DNA of 44,363 bases from Lingula anatina. Its lineage: Eukaryota > Brachiopoda > Lingulata > Lingulida > Lingulidae. Location: contig NW_019775894.1 of the NCBI RefSeq assembly GCF_001039355.2, forward strand, positions 90,558 to 134,920, read 5' to 3'. Position 1 is the first letter of the stretch. The number at the start of each line of letters is the position of its first letter. A model generated the notes under the pieces. That model was not told where the DNA came from. It saw only the letters and a list, made by a program, of their open reading frames with translations, and searched no databases. The position numbers were made by a program, and so were the translations under genes. Positions 20,970-32,608 of this stretch are shown piece after piece.

Positions 20970-23900
20970 CTATAGAAAAGGTGAAAAAAAAAGAAAAAAA
21001 TAATAAATGCTTGAAGATCGTTCTGGGGCATAATCCTATTTATTTGGCTCCTGCTCTAAAAAGTCAACTTTGTATAGTCATGATCCTATGGGTTGCACAC
21101 ACTGATTACATTTACATAAGGAACATCATGTTTTGCGTTCACTCAATACTAGATTCTTACAACTGAATACAAATGACTCTTTTTTTTTCTTTTCGTCGAC
21201 TTAATGCTCTGAGGAGATCTAACACAGAATTTCAATGGTGATCGCTATGCGAAAGCAAACAACGCCGGGAATATTTTTTATGATTTAAAATCGCACAAAG
21301 AAGAAACCATTTCAAAAGATCAATGTACAATTAATGAAAAAATAAAAAATAAGGGTAGAAAAATAGAAAAAGAAAAAGTTAATAGGTAATGGCGTGTTTT
21401 TCTGTCTTGCAAAAGGACAGAAAACGTGAAAACTTAGTATCTGCAAATAAAATTTAGAGCCCAAAACTTATTTACACATGTATGTTTCTAACGCTTGAAA
21501 GCTCTACGTTCCTGGCATATCATTTTTAGAAATCGTTTACATAAAAGAACGAAGTACAAAAGGCGAGAAAATCGCCCCATTTTATCTGCGTTTGCATTAC
21601 AAGGCATAACAATATGGTTCTCTACTTGAAAAGCAGAACCAAGGACGTTGCAACGATGAACGGAGGCCCAGGCATACCTCCCATTAGAAAAATGATATAG
21701 AAATCTCTGCTTCATTCTAACAGCACAATGGTGATCGATGGATACAAATACCCATTCAACCCGAGAGCAAATACATATATTTTAATGATTTGCTTAGCAG
21801 ACCTATTATAAAGAGATTTGTCGCCGTTGTTGACATTTGTGATAAAGCTGACTCGTTTAGATATCGTATTAATAATTTAGATTAATCACAACCCTCCTTA
21901 TTGTAAATCTATGCATGATGTACTCAGTTCTCTAACGTTTTTTGATGAGTATTCTCAGAAGATTAGTAGAAAATAATACTTAAGGGTTACAATGTACATC
22001 GACTTGACTGGACGGCGCATCTGTTTGATAACTCATCTTTGACATCGCAAAGCATACATATTTAAATTCGCTAATTTTTACATCTACAAAACCATTTGCT
22101 TGTTTTTTAGATTACTCTTTTATTTATCTATTATTAATTTTTTTGGAGGGGGGGGGGGGAGAGGTGAAGAAGAGAAGAAAAGGGAAAATTCTACAGCTTA
22201 GATCCGCCAGTGTAACCATAAACGTTTTAGTCAGAGCGTTTTAAACGGAAAGGGTGATGTTTTGTATCCTGATTTTATTTATTTATTTATTTAACATATT
22301 ACTATTGGTTTTATGGGGGTGGAGTGTTGAAATAACCAGAAACTATGATAACTGTTTTGCGTTGCACAATGTATCCCCAAAGATGCGCAAACATATAAAA
22401 TGAACCATTATTCAACTTAATTAAGACATAAAATCAGCCATGCAAAGTAGGCATATGGTCCTAAAAGCAGGCCTAAACTTCTTGCTAAAATAACACATCA
22501 TAAAGAGGTCACCCCACGGGAATGTGAAAAACATGAGTCTGCTTTTATTCCGAATACGAATCAGTACGCAAATGTGACCAACGTACACACCATTACGTCA
22601 CGATTTGCTTTTGCTCCAGGCAGAAATGATGCAAAGGGGTGTTATAGTAAGGTCATTGCCATCCTCAGGTAAACAGGGTTAAGTGACGTTGGATTAGGTA
22701 GACAAACAACTTGATATTCGGACACATTTATTTGAGACTTGGTGATTTGTTCGAGGGTTCTTGGCTTTGCAGCGTCTAGATGGAGGAAGATTAGATTGAG
22801 AGAGAGAGAGAGAGAGAGAGAGTTTGATTGATAAAAATTGACCAAAATCTCAAGGAATATACGTTCCAAATACTTGTGACCAAGTACGCCTACTCATCCG
22901 TGCATCTAACTATTCGAAGAAATAAATTTAAAAAAAAAACGCTTTACTAGCCCCACCCCCACCCCGTGCAAGTTGTTAATTCCTGAGGGGCTTGTAATGT
23001 CATGTCTTGTCATGCTCACCATCATTTATTTATTTATTTATTTTAAATCACAAACACGGCTGTGCTCATTGCATTTGTAGATTATTCGGTATCCCCCAGA
23101 TTAGCGGCTATGTAATCGTCAAGGAGAACATTGGCGTTTTGTTGATACAGGGTTTTTTATCGCCCGCGTTATCACACCAACTTAACGATTGTGTCCCATT
23201 AGGGGATATTCAGCCCCTTAACAGAAACACGAGGAATTTCTTGTTAAGAGAAATTGAAAAAGACCTAAAATACTGTGTCCGCTAAAGACATTGTATTGGT
23301 GTCATTATCGCTTTATTTGAGGAAAAAACCCTCCCCGGTATATCACTTTTATTTCAAACCATTACACTTAAAGTTTACATGAAACACAGACGGTTACGTT
23401 CTAGTGCATGATTTATAGCTTAGATAAGCTTTACAGAAGCTATAGCCATACCTTAACACTTTAGAAAAAGAGTCCAGCAAAGAACCGTCTCCAGTGGAGT
23501 TTAATTTTGACTGATTTAACATAATGTGTGTGTGTGTGTGTGTATGTGTGTGTGTGTGTGTGCCAGCATGCGTGCATGTGTGTGTTCTTAGATACATTTA
23601 TTTTTTCGTCGTTTCTGTTATTTTGTACGTGTATGTGTGTGCGTGCGTACGTGTAGGTGCTATGTCTATGTTTATGTGTGAAGGTGTGCACGCGCGCTCG
23701 CGTGTGTGTGCAAACGTTGTGTGTGTGAGGACGCATGTGGGTTAGTTCCTGTGGGTCCTAAATTACTTTTGATTTACAGGTCAACCAACACTTATTTATA
23801 CCGATAAATCGGTTGATGTAATATATGTTTTTTTTCGGACAAAATAATTGATCACGTTTTCTTCCAGCCAATTTCTCTTGGGTTTCCACATTTGCCTAGA

Positions 23901-24028
23901 ACAATTAATACAAAGTTACTCAACATCCAGGTTTTTCTGGTTAAAATCGGGTGTTTACCATACAAACAAATTCCTGTGGTCACCATCTCGTAGCATGAAA
24001 CTCAGGGTAGCTCGGCAAGAAAGCTTAC
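20970..24028. other. Non-coding stretch with microsatellites
   Basis: Probable 5' intron sequence of the minus-strand gene. A (GA)n run lies at 22797-22822, an imperfect (GT)n run at 23524-23562, and TTTA repeats at about 22275 and 23027. No recognised gene; open frames through the CA/GT run are repeat artefacts. Confidence 0.45.
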
Positions 24029-24115
24029 CTGGATACTGCTATCCCGGAGGCGCATGTAGGACGAGGATGTTAACTTGATGACAGGCGTCGTCACGTTCTT
24101 CAAGTCAGCCAACAT
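24029..24115 (-). CDS. Candidate first coding exon on the minus strand
   Basis: ATG at 24115 opens 29 codons (MLADLKNVTT, then PVIKLTSSSYMRLRDSSIQ) ending exactly at CAG|GTAAGC, a near-consensus donor at 24029/24028. The composition looks coding and the exon ends in phase 0. It could be the first coding exon of the gene at 13077-20778 through an intermediate exon. A direct splice to 20778 breaks the frame. It may instead belong to another transcript. Confidence 0.35.
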
Positions 24116-24876
24116 GTGGTGTCACTGCCGTCCGCTGTCATAATGTCTGTCGTTGTCGGCACTCGAGATCCGGGATTCGAAGAAAAGAAAGATCGTGTGT
24201 ACACAGGATATGTAAACCCACAGTCAATTACCAGATCTTCCGGCGACTTGAGCAGGAAATTAAGCAATTCCCTGGGTACCGCAACCGCCGAGCAGTGTCA
24301 ACAAGTGTTCTTTGGATGATCAATGGGATGAAATTAAAAATCCTTCAAATATTGACTCGCTCCAACGGTCCTCGGTGCACAGGTACTCTTCACAGCGGAG
24401 ATTTGGTTAAGAGCGTTCGTATATCACCGAACCTGAACACCTTATCACGGTATCAAGTGGCGCACAGGTACCGTAATATTTTTGTACAGGTGAAAAGAAA
24501 AGTTGTTCGGGTATTGTTCCACACGTAATACAGTCCGAGCCGTCTTTTTCACAGCCGCGTGTGTGCATAGTGTTCTGACCCTTGACCGCCTGAGAGGTGT
24601 TATTGTGCCAGAATGCACATTGTTTGCTTGTTTATGTGGCCATAACCAAAGACCGAGGGCCCGTAATTTAAAGCGTCAACAGAGAGAGCGAGTTTTGAAT
24701 CGAGAACAATGTGTTGAGAATACATAGAAACTAGCACGTTGTCAACGAAGTGAAAGGGGAACGTGACGTGTTAGGATTTGACAGCTGCGTGCCGAAATAT
24801 AATAATAATATATATACGGCATGTATGCGTTGATGAAAATATAAGAGTCTGCCAAATGGGGTATGAGTTGTGGTGG

Positions 24877-24912
24877 GTGTGTGTGTGTGTGGAGGGGTGG
24901 GGGGGGGGGGGG
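24877..24912. repeat. (GT)n followed by a G run
   Basis: GT repeat at about 24877-24890, then a G-rich run ending at 24912. Low-complexity; open frames here are spurious. Confidence 0.8.
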
Positions 24913-25139
24913 CAAGGATAAATAGCACACCGGTGAATTGAATATCAAGTCAAATGGAAATGTATATGATTAAAAAGAAACAGTATACGATAACATTGGA
25001 AAATTTAAATATGAACTATAATTTACTAGGACGCAGGGATGGAGATATTTTACCGTTGTATTTGTATCAGTTAGATTTTCTTGTCTTATTTTGTTTCATG
25101 TTATTTCATCAATTTCCATTTTTTATTCAATACCCTGGT

Positions 25140-25169
25140 TATTGTAATTATAATAATAATTATAGTTAT

Positions 25170-25200
<31 letters not shown>

Positions 25201-25510
25201 CAGTAAAAGCCTTTAAAGCCTGACTTCTGTTTTAATTCAGATAAGTCAATGCAATTGGATATCATAAAAAAAAATCGTAGAGAATGGTGATATTGCTAAA
25301 TATTTCATCCTGACAACAGAGACTATTTCCAGTTGAGCAGCCGTTGGTTATAATGTGTAATAAGGAGCTGACAATAGGTCGAAATTTTATCTAATCAGTC
25401 ACACATTACTTTCTGATAAAAAATAATAAATAAAACAACGCAATGATTTTTTCAATAAGAAAGTGTTCGGCTCCACGAATGTGTTAGTTGAGATCGCAAG
25501 CAGTACTGAG
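25140..25510 (+). repeat. Module head repeat, copy D (leads into the Mab-21 exon)
   Basis: A (GA)n run at 25171-25194 is followed about 130 bp later by TTTCCAGTTGAGCAGCCGTT, and then by AAAGTGTTCGGCTCC and GTTGAGATCGCAAGCA. The same order of blocks recurs at 30029-30300 and 39923-40290. Here the last part is the start of the Mab-21 open frame; in the other two copies it is non-coding. Confidence 0.6.
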
Positions 25511-27175
25511 ATACATGGCCCCTCCTCACGCTTTATTCAGAAACATCCTCCACAATATACTGGCCATATGCTACCAGAATTCGAGGGTAAGGAATTCAAA
25601 TATGACTCAGTAATAGCTTTTCCTGTGGTGGACCGCTTGCCAGACTGTGTACAGGAATGGTTCCACAGAGAGAGGACTCATGGGTGGCCATCAGACAAAA
25701 ATATCACCACTATTATAGAAGACGGCTGTCATGTTGTTCCGGTAGGTCACAAAAACAGTGCACCTGATTGTCAAAGATACGAGTGGAGATTGTCAACTGT
25801 TTTGGCTGAAAAGACCCTCGTGCGATCGTTTAATGAGACTCAACACAGGGTTCAGTTTATTCTGAAATACATTAAAAATTTGATCGAAAAGAAAACGGGG
25901 CATCAGGAAAACCTCACATCATATCACTTTAAGACGCTGATGTTGTGGATGGTCCACGAAACTTCTCGCGAGATGTGGCGTAGCGACAAGCTTCTTCAAC
26001 GTATACGGCAGTGCCTCAAGAAGTTGTTCAGATGGTTTAGCAAGGGGCATCTACCCCATTATTTCATACCTGGCAATAATCTTATCGACATGTTGTCAGA
26101 GAGCCAGCGTGTCAGAATGTCCAAGGAGTTGTCAATCATCACGAAAAATCTTGCCCAAGTCATCATAAAATTAAAGCCACCAGCAAGATTGGCTGCAGGT
26201 CCCATCCGTTTGAATTGCCTTTTATACTCATTGCCTTTCATACGAGTAACCGAGGCGTTAATCGAACAAGAAAATGTTATGCAAATGTTTTGTGAGGGCA
26301 TTTCTGATAAAACCCTCGGGCGACATTTGTCACCGGTTCTCGGAATGCTACAGCAGCAAATTAAAGGATGCTACAGACATGTGCGCGCCTTAAGGGACAA
26401 CCAAGAAATCGACTTAATCGAAATTGAAGAACTACTTCTATCTTCGGTTGACTTGGACATGACAAGTAGCAAACTAAAACTAGCAAATTTTTATTACACT
26501 TGGGGTAAATCTGCAAATACCAATGCTGCCAACCATTTTGAAAGCGCCGAAAAGTACTTACACCTTGCACTAAATGACAACAGCTTAAAACATTACAGTT
26601 CCTTTGTTCTTTTAAATGCTTTGCCGAATGAATCCATCTCACTACACAAGCGGTACGCTGAAGTAGAAGCTTTACTAAGACAGGAGTCTGGGAATAAAAG
26701 AGGACGGAATTTGGCTCTCTGGATATTGCAAGAGCGCAAGTTTCACTTTCCTTTTTGTTATCCACCAGATTATATCTGCACTTTGCCTAAGGAATTACAG
26801 TACGTAATATCCGGTTTCGACTCGTTTCAAATACCGTCCAATCACCCTGTTATTGTTGGGAAATTTCTTGCAATTCTAATTGGCATGGAGACATGCCACA
26901 TGGGAAGACGGGAGATAGTCTCGCAGAGGATACGCGAGTTACAGGAGGCATGTGACAAGTGTGATCAAAGTTTCGAGAAAATGATTGGATATGCCCTACT
27001 AGGACAATGTCACCTGATGAACAACAACAAACCAGATGCTGTTACTTGCTTCATTAAGTCATTCCGTGTGTGGCCGACCTCTGGTAACCGCGCGATATGG
27101 CTACTTTGTAAAATGTGTCTTGACGAAATTTCTTGGGTGCATTCGGTTAAAAACATCCGCATTCAACACAAATGA
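25460..27175 (+). CDS. Mab-21 domain protein with C-terminal TPR-like repeats (last exon, partial)
   Basis: About 571 residues with no ATG at the left edge. The frame opens after a TAA at 25427 and is entered at a splice acceptor near TTTTTTCAATAAG (25459). The encoded part is the C-terminal half of a Mab-21 (cGAS-like nucleotidyltransferase) domain: KYDSVIAF with the likely third metal-binding Asp, then CVQEWFHRERTHGWPS, VVPVGHKNS, YEWRLST, SFNETQ, LTSYHFKTLMLW and GHLPHYFIPGNNLIDML. The G-S and E/D-x-D catalytic start is not in this exon and was not found upstream in the window. After about residue 330, helical repeats resemble TPRs (AEKYLHLALND; ACDKCDQSFEKMIGYALLGQ; AVTCFIKSFRVWP). Mab-21 proteins with TPR tails are an expanded molluscan group, some of them cGAS-like sensors. 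A sensor role for this one is inference. Confidence 0.8.
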   Translation, partial: KVFGSTNVLVEIASSTEIHGPSSRFIQKHPPQYTGHMLPEFEGKEFKYDSVIAFPVVDRLPDCVQEWFHRERTHGWPSDKNITTIIEDGCHVVPVGHKNSAPDCQRYEWRLSTVLAEKTLVRSFNETQHRVQFILKYIKNLIEKKTGHQENLTSYHFKTLMLWMVHETSREMWRSDKLLQRIRQCLKKLFRWFSKGHLPHYFIPGNNLIDMLSESQRVRMSKELSIITKNLAQVIIKLKPPARLAAGPIRLNCLLYSLPFIRVTEALIEQENVMQMFCEGISDKTLGRHLSPVLGMLQQQIKGCYRHVRALRDNQEIDLIEIEELLLSSVDLDMTSSKLKLANFYYTWGKSANTNAANHFESAEKYLHLALNDNSLKHYSSFVLLNALPNESISLHKRYAEVEALLRQESGNKRGRNLALWILQERKFHFPFCYPPDYICTLPKELQYVISGFDSFQIPSNHPVIVGKFLAILIGMETCHMGRREIVSQRIRELQEACDKCDQSFEKMIGYALLGQCHLMNNNKPDAVTCFIKSFRVWPTSGNRAIWLLCKMCLDEISWVHSVKNIRIQHK

Positions 27176-27655
27176 ACTGAAATATATTAATGATAGAATG
27201 TTAATAATTAGAGTACAGTTTTTATGGTAAGTAGATTTTAAACAACGTTAAAATCATCAGTTTTCCTTTGTAAATTTTGGGAGGGCAGTAATTAATTAAT
27301 ATGAAAAGAAAATAATATTAACACGCACTCTTTTTTAATCACTTTTAGTGAGCAAAGATATATAATTTAAGATTTTTTGGATAATAAATACCACGGGTTG
27401 TAACTGAAAAAATTGCTTGATATTGATGTCAGGGATTTTAAACAACAGAACGTACGTGAACTGATCGATGTCTTTACTGGGCCCTAGACTCAAAGTGTAT
27501 TTTTCTGACCTACTTACTGGTATAAAAATTGAAAACTAAAGTGGCCTGTCTATTTGTCGACACGACACCTGTTGATATCAGCAAAAGGTCTTTCTTATAG
27601 CCTTTAGCGGCCTGTGTATTTGTCAATGCAAAATCGATACGGATTCCATTGTGTT
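27176..27655. other. 3' flank of the Mab-21 gene
   Basis: AT-rich, with no gene recognised. It presumably carries the 3' UTR. Confidence 0.4.
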
Positions 27656-27657
27656 TA

Positions 27658-27944
27658 CCCGCACGGAAATGCAGTAGTATCGAAGTAGCAAAGAAGCATT
27701 AACGCAGTAGTAGTGGTGTGGAGTATATTTGCAGTAGAAATGCAGTATAGCCTACTGCAATTCTACTTCAAAAGTTACATAGGGTTGTACAGAGGAGGAG
27801 CATTAATGCAGTAGATTAGCAGCATGATAGAAGCATGTTTCAAATATGCTAATTAGCTCCCACATAGAAGCAGATTTGATGCATGTTTGCAGTATGATTG
27901 CAGTAGTCTACTGCGCTGGAGTACCTACTTCGTTTTCGTGCGGG
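27658..27944. mobile_element. 287-bp MITE with CCCGCACG ends and TA target duplication
   Basis: Ends CCCGCACGGAAA and TTTTCGTGCGGG are inverted. An inner CGAAGTAG/CTACTTCG pair extends the terminal repeat. The element is flanked by TA on both sides (27656-27657 and 27945-27946), as expected for Tc1/mariner-type insertion. The interior is unusual in its many GCAGTAG or GCAGTAT-like words on both strands. No coding capacity. Confidence 0.75.
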
Positions 27945-28099
27945 TATCAAAAGTACTTTCAAATGAAAAAGATCATTATAGAAATCAGAATATACAGAAC
28001 ATTAGAACATTTGGCTGATCATATTTACATAAACCTATCTAAATATAAAGCTTTAACCATTCAATATATGTACGGCGTGGCAACAACATAATTCAGGGA

Positions 28100-29217
28100 T
28101 GGCCTCGAGAAGCTTAAGGGGTGGTTCCATGAAACACCATTCCACATTGTTTCATACTTGGCAAATATCTCATTGACACCCTGTGAGAGGACCAACGTGT
28201 TAGCATTTCCAAGGAGTTTCAATCATCATGGAAAATATTGTATTTCCACTGCAAGTCGTCATAAAATTAAAGCCAAGACCATCATCGCTTATAATGTGCC
28301 TTTCATACCAGTGACCTAGGCGTTAATCGAGCACGATAATGATTTGCAAATGTTTTGTGATAGTATTTCTGATAAATCCCTTGGGTTACATTTGTCAAAT
28401 ATTTTCAAAAAGTTCCAGGAGCTCAATAAAGGGCACTTCCAACATGGGCGAGCAGTAAGAGACAATCAAGAAAGTGACTTCGTCAAAGCTGAAGAAGTAC
28501 TTTGATCTTCAGTCGACCTGGACCTGACAAGTAGCAAACTGAAACTAGTAAATTTTTATTACACTTGGGGTAAAACTGCAAATACCAATATTGCTGCGAA
28601 CCATTTTAAAGCGCCGAACAGTACGTAGCCCTTGCACTAGAAGATATAAACTTAAAACACTATATACATTTCATATGCAGCGCGGCAAGTTTCAGAAGGT
28701 GAATTCCGACTAAAGCCACACAAAAAAAAAATAAAAATAAAAAAAAAATGCAAAGAAAAAAGTCCGGGAATCGAAGTGGGCGTAACTTGGCTCTATGGAT
28801 ACTGCAAGAAGGGAAAGCAATGAGAATAAAGTGCCACTGTCATCTTAATTTTGTTGACACTTTGCGTAAGGAAGTACAGAATGCATTATACTGCTTCAAA
28901 GTTAATGACGTCCGACCCTCCATTCACCCTCTTGTGTTTGGAAAAAATCTTGCGATTCTAATTGCCAACGAGACATACCACGGAGAAGGACAAGTAGGAG
29001 TTTCGCAGAGGATACACGAGTGACAGGAGGCATGTGACACGTGTGATTATCTTTTTGACAAAATGATTGGATATGCCCTACAAGGACAAAGTCACCTGAT
29101 GAACAAGAACAAACCAGATGCTGTAACTTGCTTCATTAAGTCATTCCGTGTGTGGCCGACCATTGAAAACTGCGCGATATGGCTACTTTGTAAAATGTGT
29201 CTTGACGATATGTAAGC
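28100..29217 (+). pseudogene. Decayed second copy of the Mab-21/TPR 3' half
   Basis: Aligns by eye to 26010-27125 of the intact gene. Frame-shifted pieces match LPHYFIP, the TTTGTGAGGGCATT region, the SSVDLD-type segment, and FYYTWGK. An open piece at 28748-29023 gives RGRNLALWILQE-like and VSQRI-like sequence, followed after a stop by MIGYAL.GQ.HLMN.NKPDA and TCFIKSFRVWP. There are several frameshifts and stops. An A-rich filler at 28720-28748 replaces part of the match. The 5' half is absent. It is a tandem copy about 2.1 kb downstream, clearly non-functional. Confidence 0.85.
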
Positions 29218-30028
29218 GTTTGGTTAAAAAGTAAAAACAAAAAAGAAAGGCCTCCGCGTTCAACAAAAACGAACTCAAAGAAATTTACGTTATATTGTTA
29301 ATGATAGGTAATATGGCACTCTTTTATGACAAGTATCCCTGTAGATATTTGTACATTGACCGAAATGAGGCATACGGTTGGAAAACAATCAAAGTGCCAT
29401 CAAACTGTAACAAAGTGGTTCTTGCCTACAGCACGCTTTCCTTCACGTACAGAGTAGTAAAATATGTCCGCATATTGCGTCCAACTTTATAGGCAAATGT
29501 CATCATTAGTAAAAGAAGGACAATGTTGTTTAAGATGCATGTATTAAAATATAAACATATTCCAATATATGTTTGCCCTGTGTGATTGTAGGTCTTTATT
29601 TACTCGAAAGTTTGGTAGTTAGCAGGAGGAAATTACTCAATTGGATTTGTCACGGTTCGTTCGTCGGGCTTTTTTTTTATTTCATTTTATGTTATATTAT
29701 TACATTTCAGTTATTTTTATATTTGTTTTGGTTATTTGTTTTGTTTTCCTACGTGTGTGTTTTGGAGGGGATGTGGAGTGAGTGGGAAGGGAGAAGAGGA
29801 CAGCTCAGGAACACACGATACCTACTATACCCCTCCCCCTCCCCCGGGTGAAGCCTTTGGTAAGGCTCCGCTCAGACAGCACAATCGGGAAAACTGTGTC
29901 AGTTGGAACTTCCAATAACCTTGCAGGAAGTAATACTAATTGCGGCGGAGAATTACACAGCACAAGCGAGAATGCGACATGGCGTGAGGGCAGAGATAGT
30001 TGTGTATCTGAGTTTAAATCTATATTAT
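29218..30028. other. No recognised gene
   Basis: T-rich stretch at 29670-29760 and a C-rich stretch at 29830. Nothing recognised. Confidence 0.4.
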
Positions 30029-31380
30029 AACGAGAGAGAGAGAGAGTTTAATCCAGGCACATGTAAATCCTTACATCCTTTTAAATTTAGATAATTACAT
30101 GTAACTGGAACATAAGATAATGCCACTGACAGTCACAGCAAAAACAGATTTCCAGTTAAGGAGCCGTTGGTTATATCGTCGAATAAAGAGCCTGCAATAC
30201 TCTGTAAGAGAAAAGGACCACTCAGTCGTTTCTCAGTAGAAAAGTGTTCAGGTATTCAAGTTTGTTAATTCAGATCGCAAGCAATCGGAGATCTGGCGCT
30301 CGTGGAGGCTGTCATAAAAATCGGTCACATTTAACTGGATAAAATTTTTTCTTTGCCTCGTTTTAATTAACTTACCAATTAAAATTAAGACTGAAATAAT
30401 GTAATAGTCTCTGTATTATGCTACCAACTAGTTTGACCGTGATTATTTGTGATGCAGTTGTGCCTTAATAGAGTTAATGCTCGAGCTGACCACGGGGTGC
30501 GGGGAAGGCGGGTGGATGGTAATCATCACATGTTGGGAACTTTTGAGGTTTTGACATAGCAAAATTGCATTAAATGCCTCTATAGGATAGTTATATATCT
30601 TCCGAATCACGCCAAATATCGAGACAAATTATATTACATACGCTGCACCTGTGAATTATTTTTCCATTTTCCCAAACGACGATGCACCCCGCATTATAAA
30701 AGACTTTATAAATGCCTGTTCAACAAATCGTATGGCAAAAACCTTCCCCTGCATCTCGTTTCCGCTATCTCTTTTTCTTTTTTTTTCTCTCTCGTGCAAC
30801 AACCAGTATATCGAATGACATCCGACACCTGCAAAAACCTGCACTGTTTGATCACCTTAGTTGTTTAGATGCTGTTGCTAAATTTCAATATGCATTCCTG
30901 AATACACTGTGCATTTCCGGGAAAGACATTCAATGGGAAAGACATTCGACGACTAGTTACGACATTGAAAATACCCACGGTTATCGAACAAATACCTGTG
31001 CTGGCATTTAGTTGGATAAAAACTTAGATTGTTTACCAGATTTCATCCAGATATTTAGCACTTAGACTAGGCGAAATTTAAAAAAAATTATAATAAATGA
31101 CTTAATTTTTTTATAAACAAAATTTTCAATTAAAATATATTTCAATTAAAATGTGCTCAATTAAAATACTGACTTTTAAAATAGCCATCAATAGGAAATT
31201 GCGCTATTATTGATATGTCCAGACCACTAGCAAAAAACTTCCCCATATAAATTGCAGCTTTAGGTAGAAATAGAATATGACAGCTTTCAACAGTAGCACA
31301 TTATAAAATACCATTGATTTGAATGGGCACTAATACTGTATGCAGGGTGCTTTGATCTACATAAGTTATCTTATTTGACA
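30029..31380. repeat. Peptide-gene module, shrunken copy C
   Basis: Blocks shared in order with copies A and B are: (GA)n at 30029-30048; CCAGTT.AGGAGCCGTTGG; AAAAGTGTTC; GATCGCAAGCA; CTGGCGCTCGTG at 30293; TTTAATTAACTT; ATATCTTCCGA.TCACG at 30595 (as at 42330); CAAACGACGATGCACC (as at 42405); TGTGCTGGCATT (as at 42768); CCCCATATAAATTG at 31241 (as at 37545); and GGGCACTAAT..TGCAGGGTGC at 31324 (as at 38379). The interval that holds the peptide gene in A and B is only about 200 bp here and has no cysteine-rich frame. Confidence 0.6.
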
Positions 31381-31435
31381 CACTAAAGTAAGGATTTAAT
31401 TTTATTTTATTTGATAACAAAGATTCGAGACTTGA

Positions 31436-31841
31436 TGTTAAGGTCCACTAAATGCATGTGATGAAATCACTCATTTACATATTATGTTTATACTTGTAAT
31501 CAGTCAGCATATTATCATTCACCTTACTTCAGTCTTGAATGAATATTTATCATCCTCTGTATAGGTATACCTGATAAGTAGAACTGATGTAACTTAAAAG
31601 TAGAAGCCCTCAATTGTTATCTATTGCATTGCAATTAGTATTTAAATGAGTTGCTGCCACTGTGGCATGCAGATAGATTCTCTGGAGATAATGTGTATAA
31701 AGGCTGAATGCTTGGACTTAATAAAGGACTTTTAGACTTGGAACTGAATATGTGAGTCTGTGGTTATATTCCCTCTCCCAAGCATCAGTGACAAGCAAAA
31801 TATTAGAAGAACCTGGGTAGGGTGGAACATGGACCCCTACA
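31436..31841 (+). mobile_element. LTR remnant (406 bp) with adjacent primer-binding-like site
   Basis: Begins TGTTAAGGTCC and ends GGACCCCTACA, so the ends are short inverted repeats of TG...CA type. Inside are a TATAAAGG at about 31696 and an AATAAAGG at about 31720. Two bases after the end comes TGGCGAGCTCGACCAGG, the place and TGG start expected of a tRNA primer-binding site. This reads as a 5' LTR of a Gypsy-like element whose body is missing or unrecognisable. No second LTR copy was found in the window. Confidence 0.5.
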
Positions 31842-31861
31842 TAATGGCGAGCTCGACCAGG

Positions 31862-32492
31862 GTCACTGCGGGGGAGGGACTCGGTTAAGCCTCTGCGTTC
31901 TCTATATGATAAAGATTTCAAATTTTAGGATTAGACTGCGAATTCCCCAGCTTGCACATCACCTGTGTGGATGCGATCCAAGTTGAGACTTAGTAGTAAG
32001 ATTAAAACCCACACTCGGTTATATATGTCACATAAATATTGTTCTCTACAGTAGACTATGTTAACGTCCCGCAAGTTTCAAACTATCCTATCCGATTCGA
32101 TCTAGCAAGACATGCGGGTCAGTGGGATGATAGGTTTGTTCCTTGTTTTAAGAGGCGTTAGTGCGGATTTTATCTTGTGCATTGCAAAGGTTAATGTATA
32201 TCTACGTTTTTAACTAATGATCAGTTTTTTTTTTTTCTATATAGGAGAGGCAGAAATCCCATTGGAAGTTTAACCATATCAGATTTTAATTATATGTATG
32301 CGCATGGGTAAATTAACCTGTTTTGAATTTTATGTGTGTCGGTATATGATGGGATTTATTGCAATATTATAAGTGGTGGTGTCTTCTTTGCCAACTGGTG
32401 CATGGTCTTCGGGTGCAGGTGATTTTCTTTTGCACATCTATCATTGGGGCATGGACTTTGGGTAATGGGGTCTCTTTCAGTGTGCAGATCTC
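31862..32492. other. Sequence downstream of the LTR, nothing recognised
   Basis: No gag or pol-like frame was seen. It may be leader or decayed internal sequence of the LTR element. Confidence 0.35.
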
Positions 32493-32608
32493 CGACACTA
32501 CGATCCTGGGAAGGGTCTTCGACACTACGATCCTGGGAAGGGACTTCGACACTTCGACCTTGGAAGAGGCTTCGACACTTCGAACCTAGGAGAGAGACCA
32601 GCGGAGAG
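32493..32608. repeat. Tandem repeat, about 27-bp unit, four units
   Basis: Units of the form CGACACTACGATCCTGGGAA then GGGTCTT; the first two are almost identical and the last two diverged. The open frames on both strands here (repeating SQDRSVEDP on minus) reflect the repeat. No known protein recognised. Confidence 0.75.

Noticed and set aside
23394-23745. Open frames on both strands across the GT/CA run
   Set aside because: Thr-His and Cys-Val repeats come from the dinucleotide repeat; no independent coding evidence.
27656-27950. GCAGTAG words considered as a CRISPR-like or regulatory array
   Set aside because: Spacing is irregular and the words sit inside an element with inverted ends and TA duplication; this is a eukaryotic MITE.
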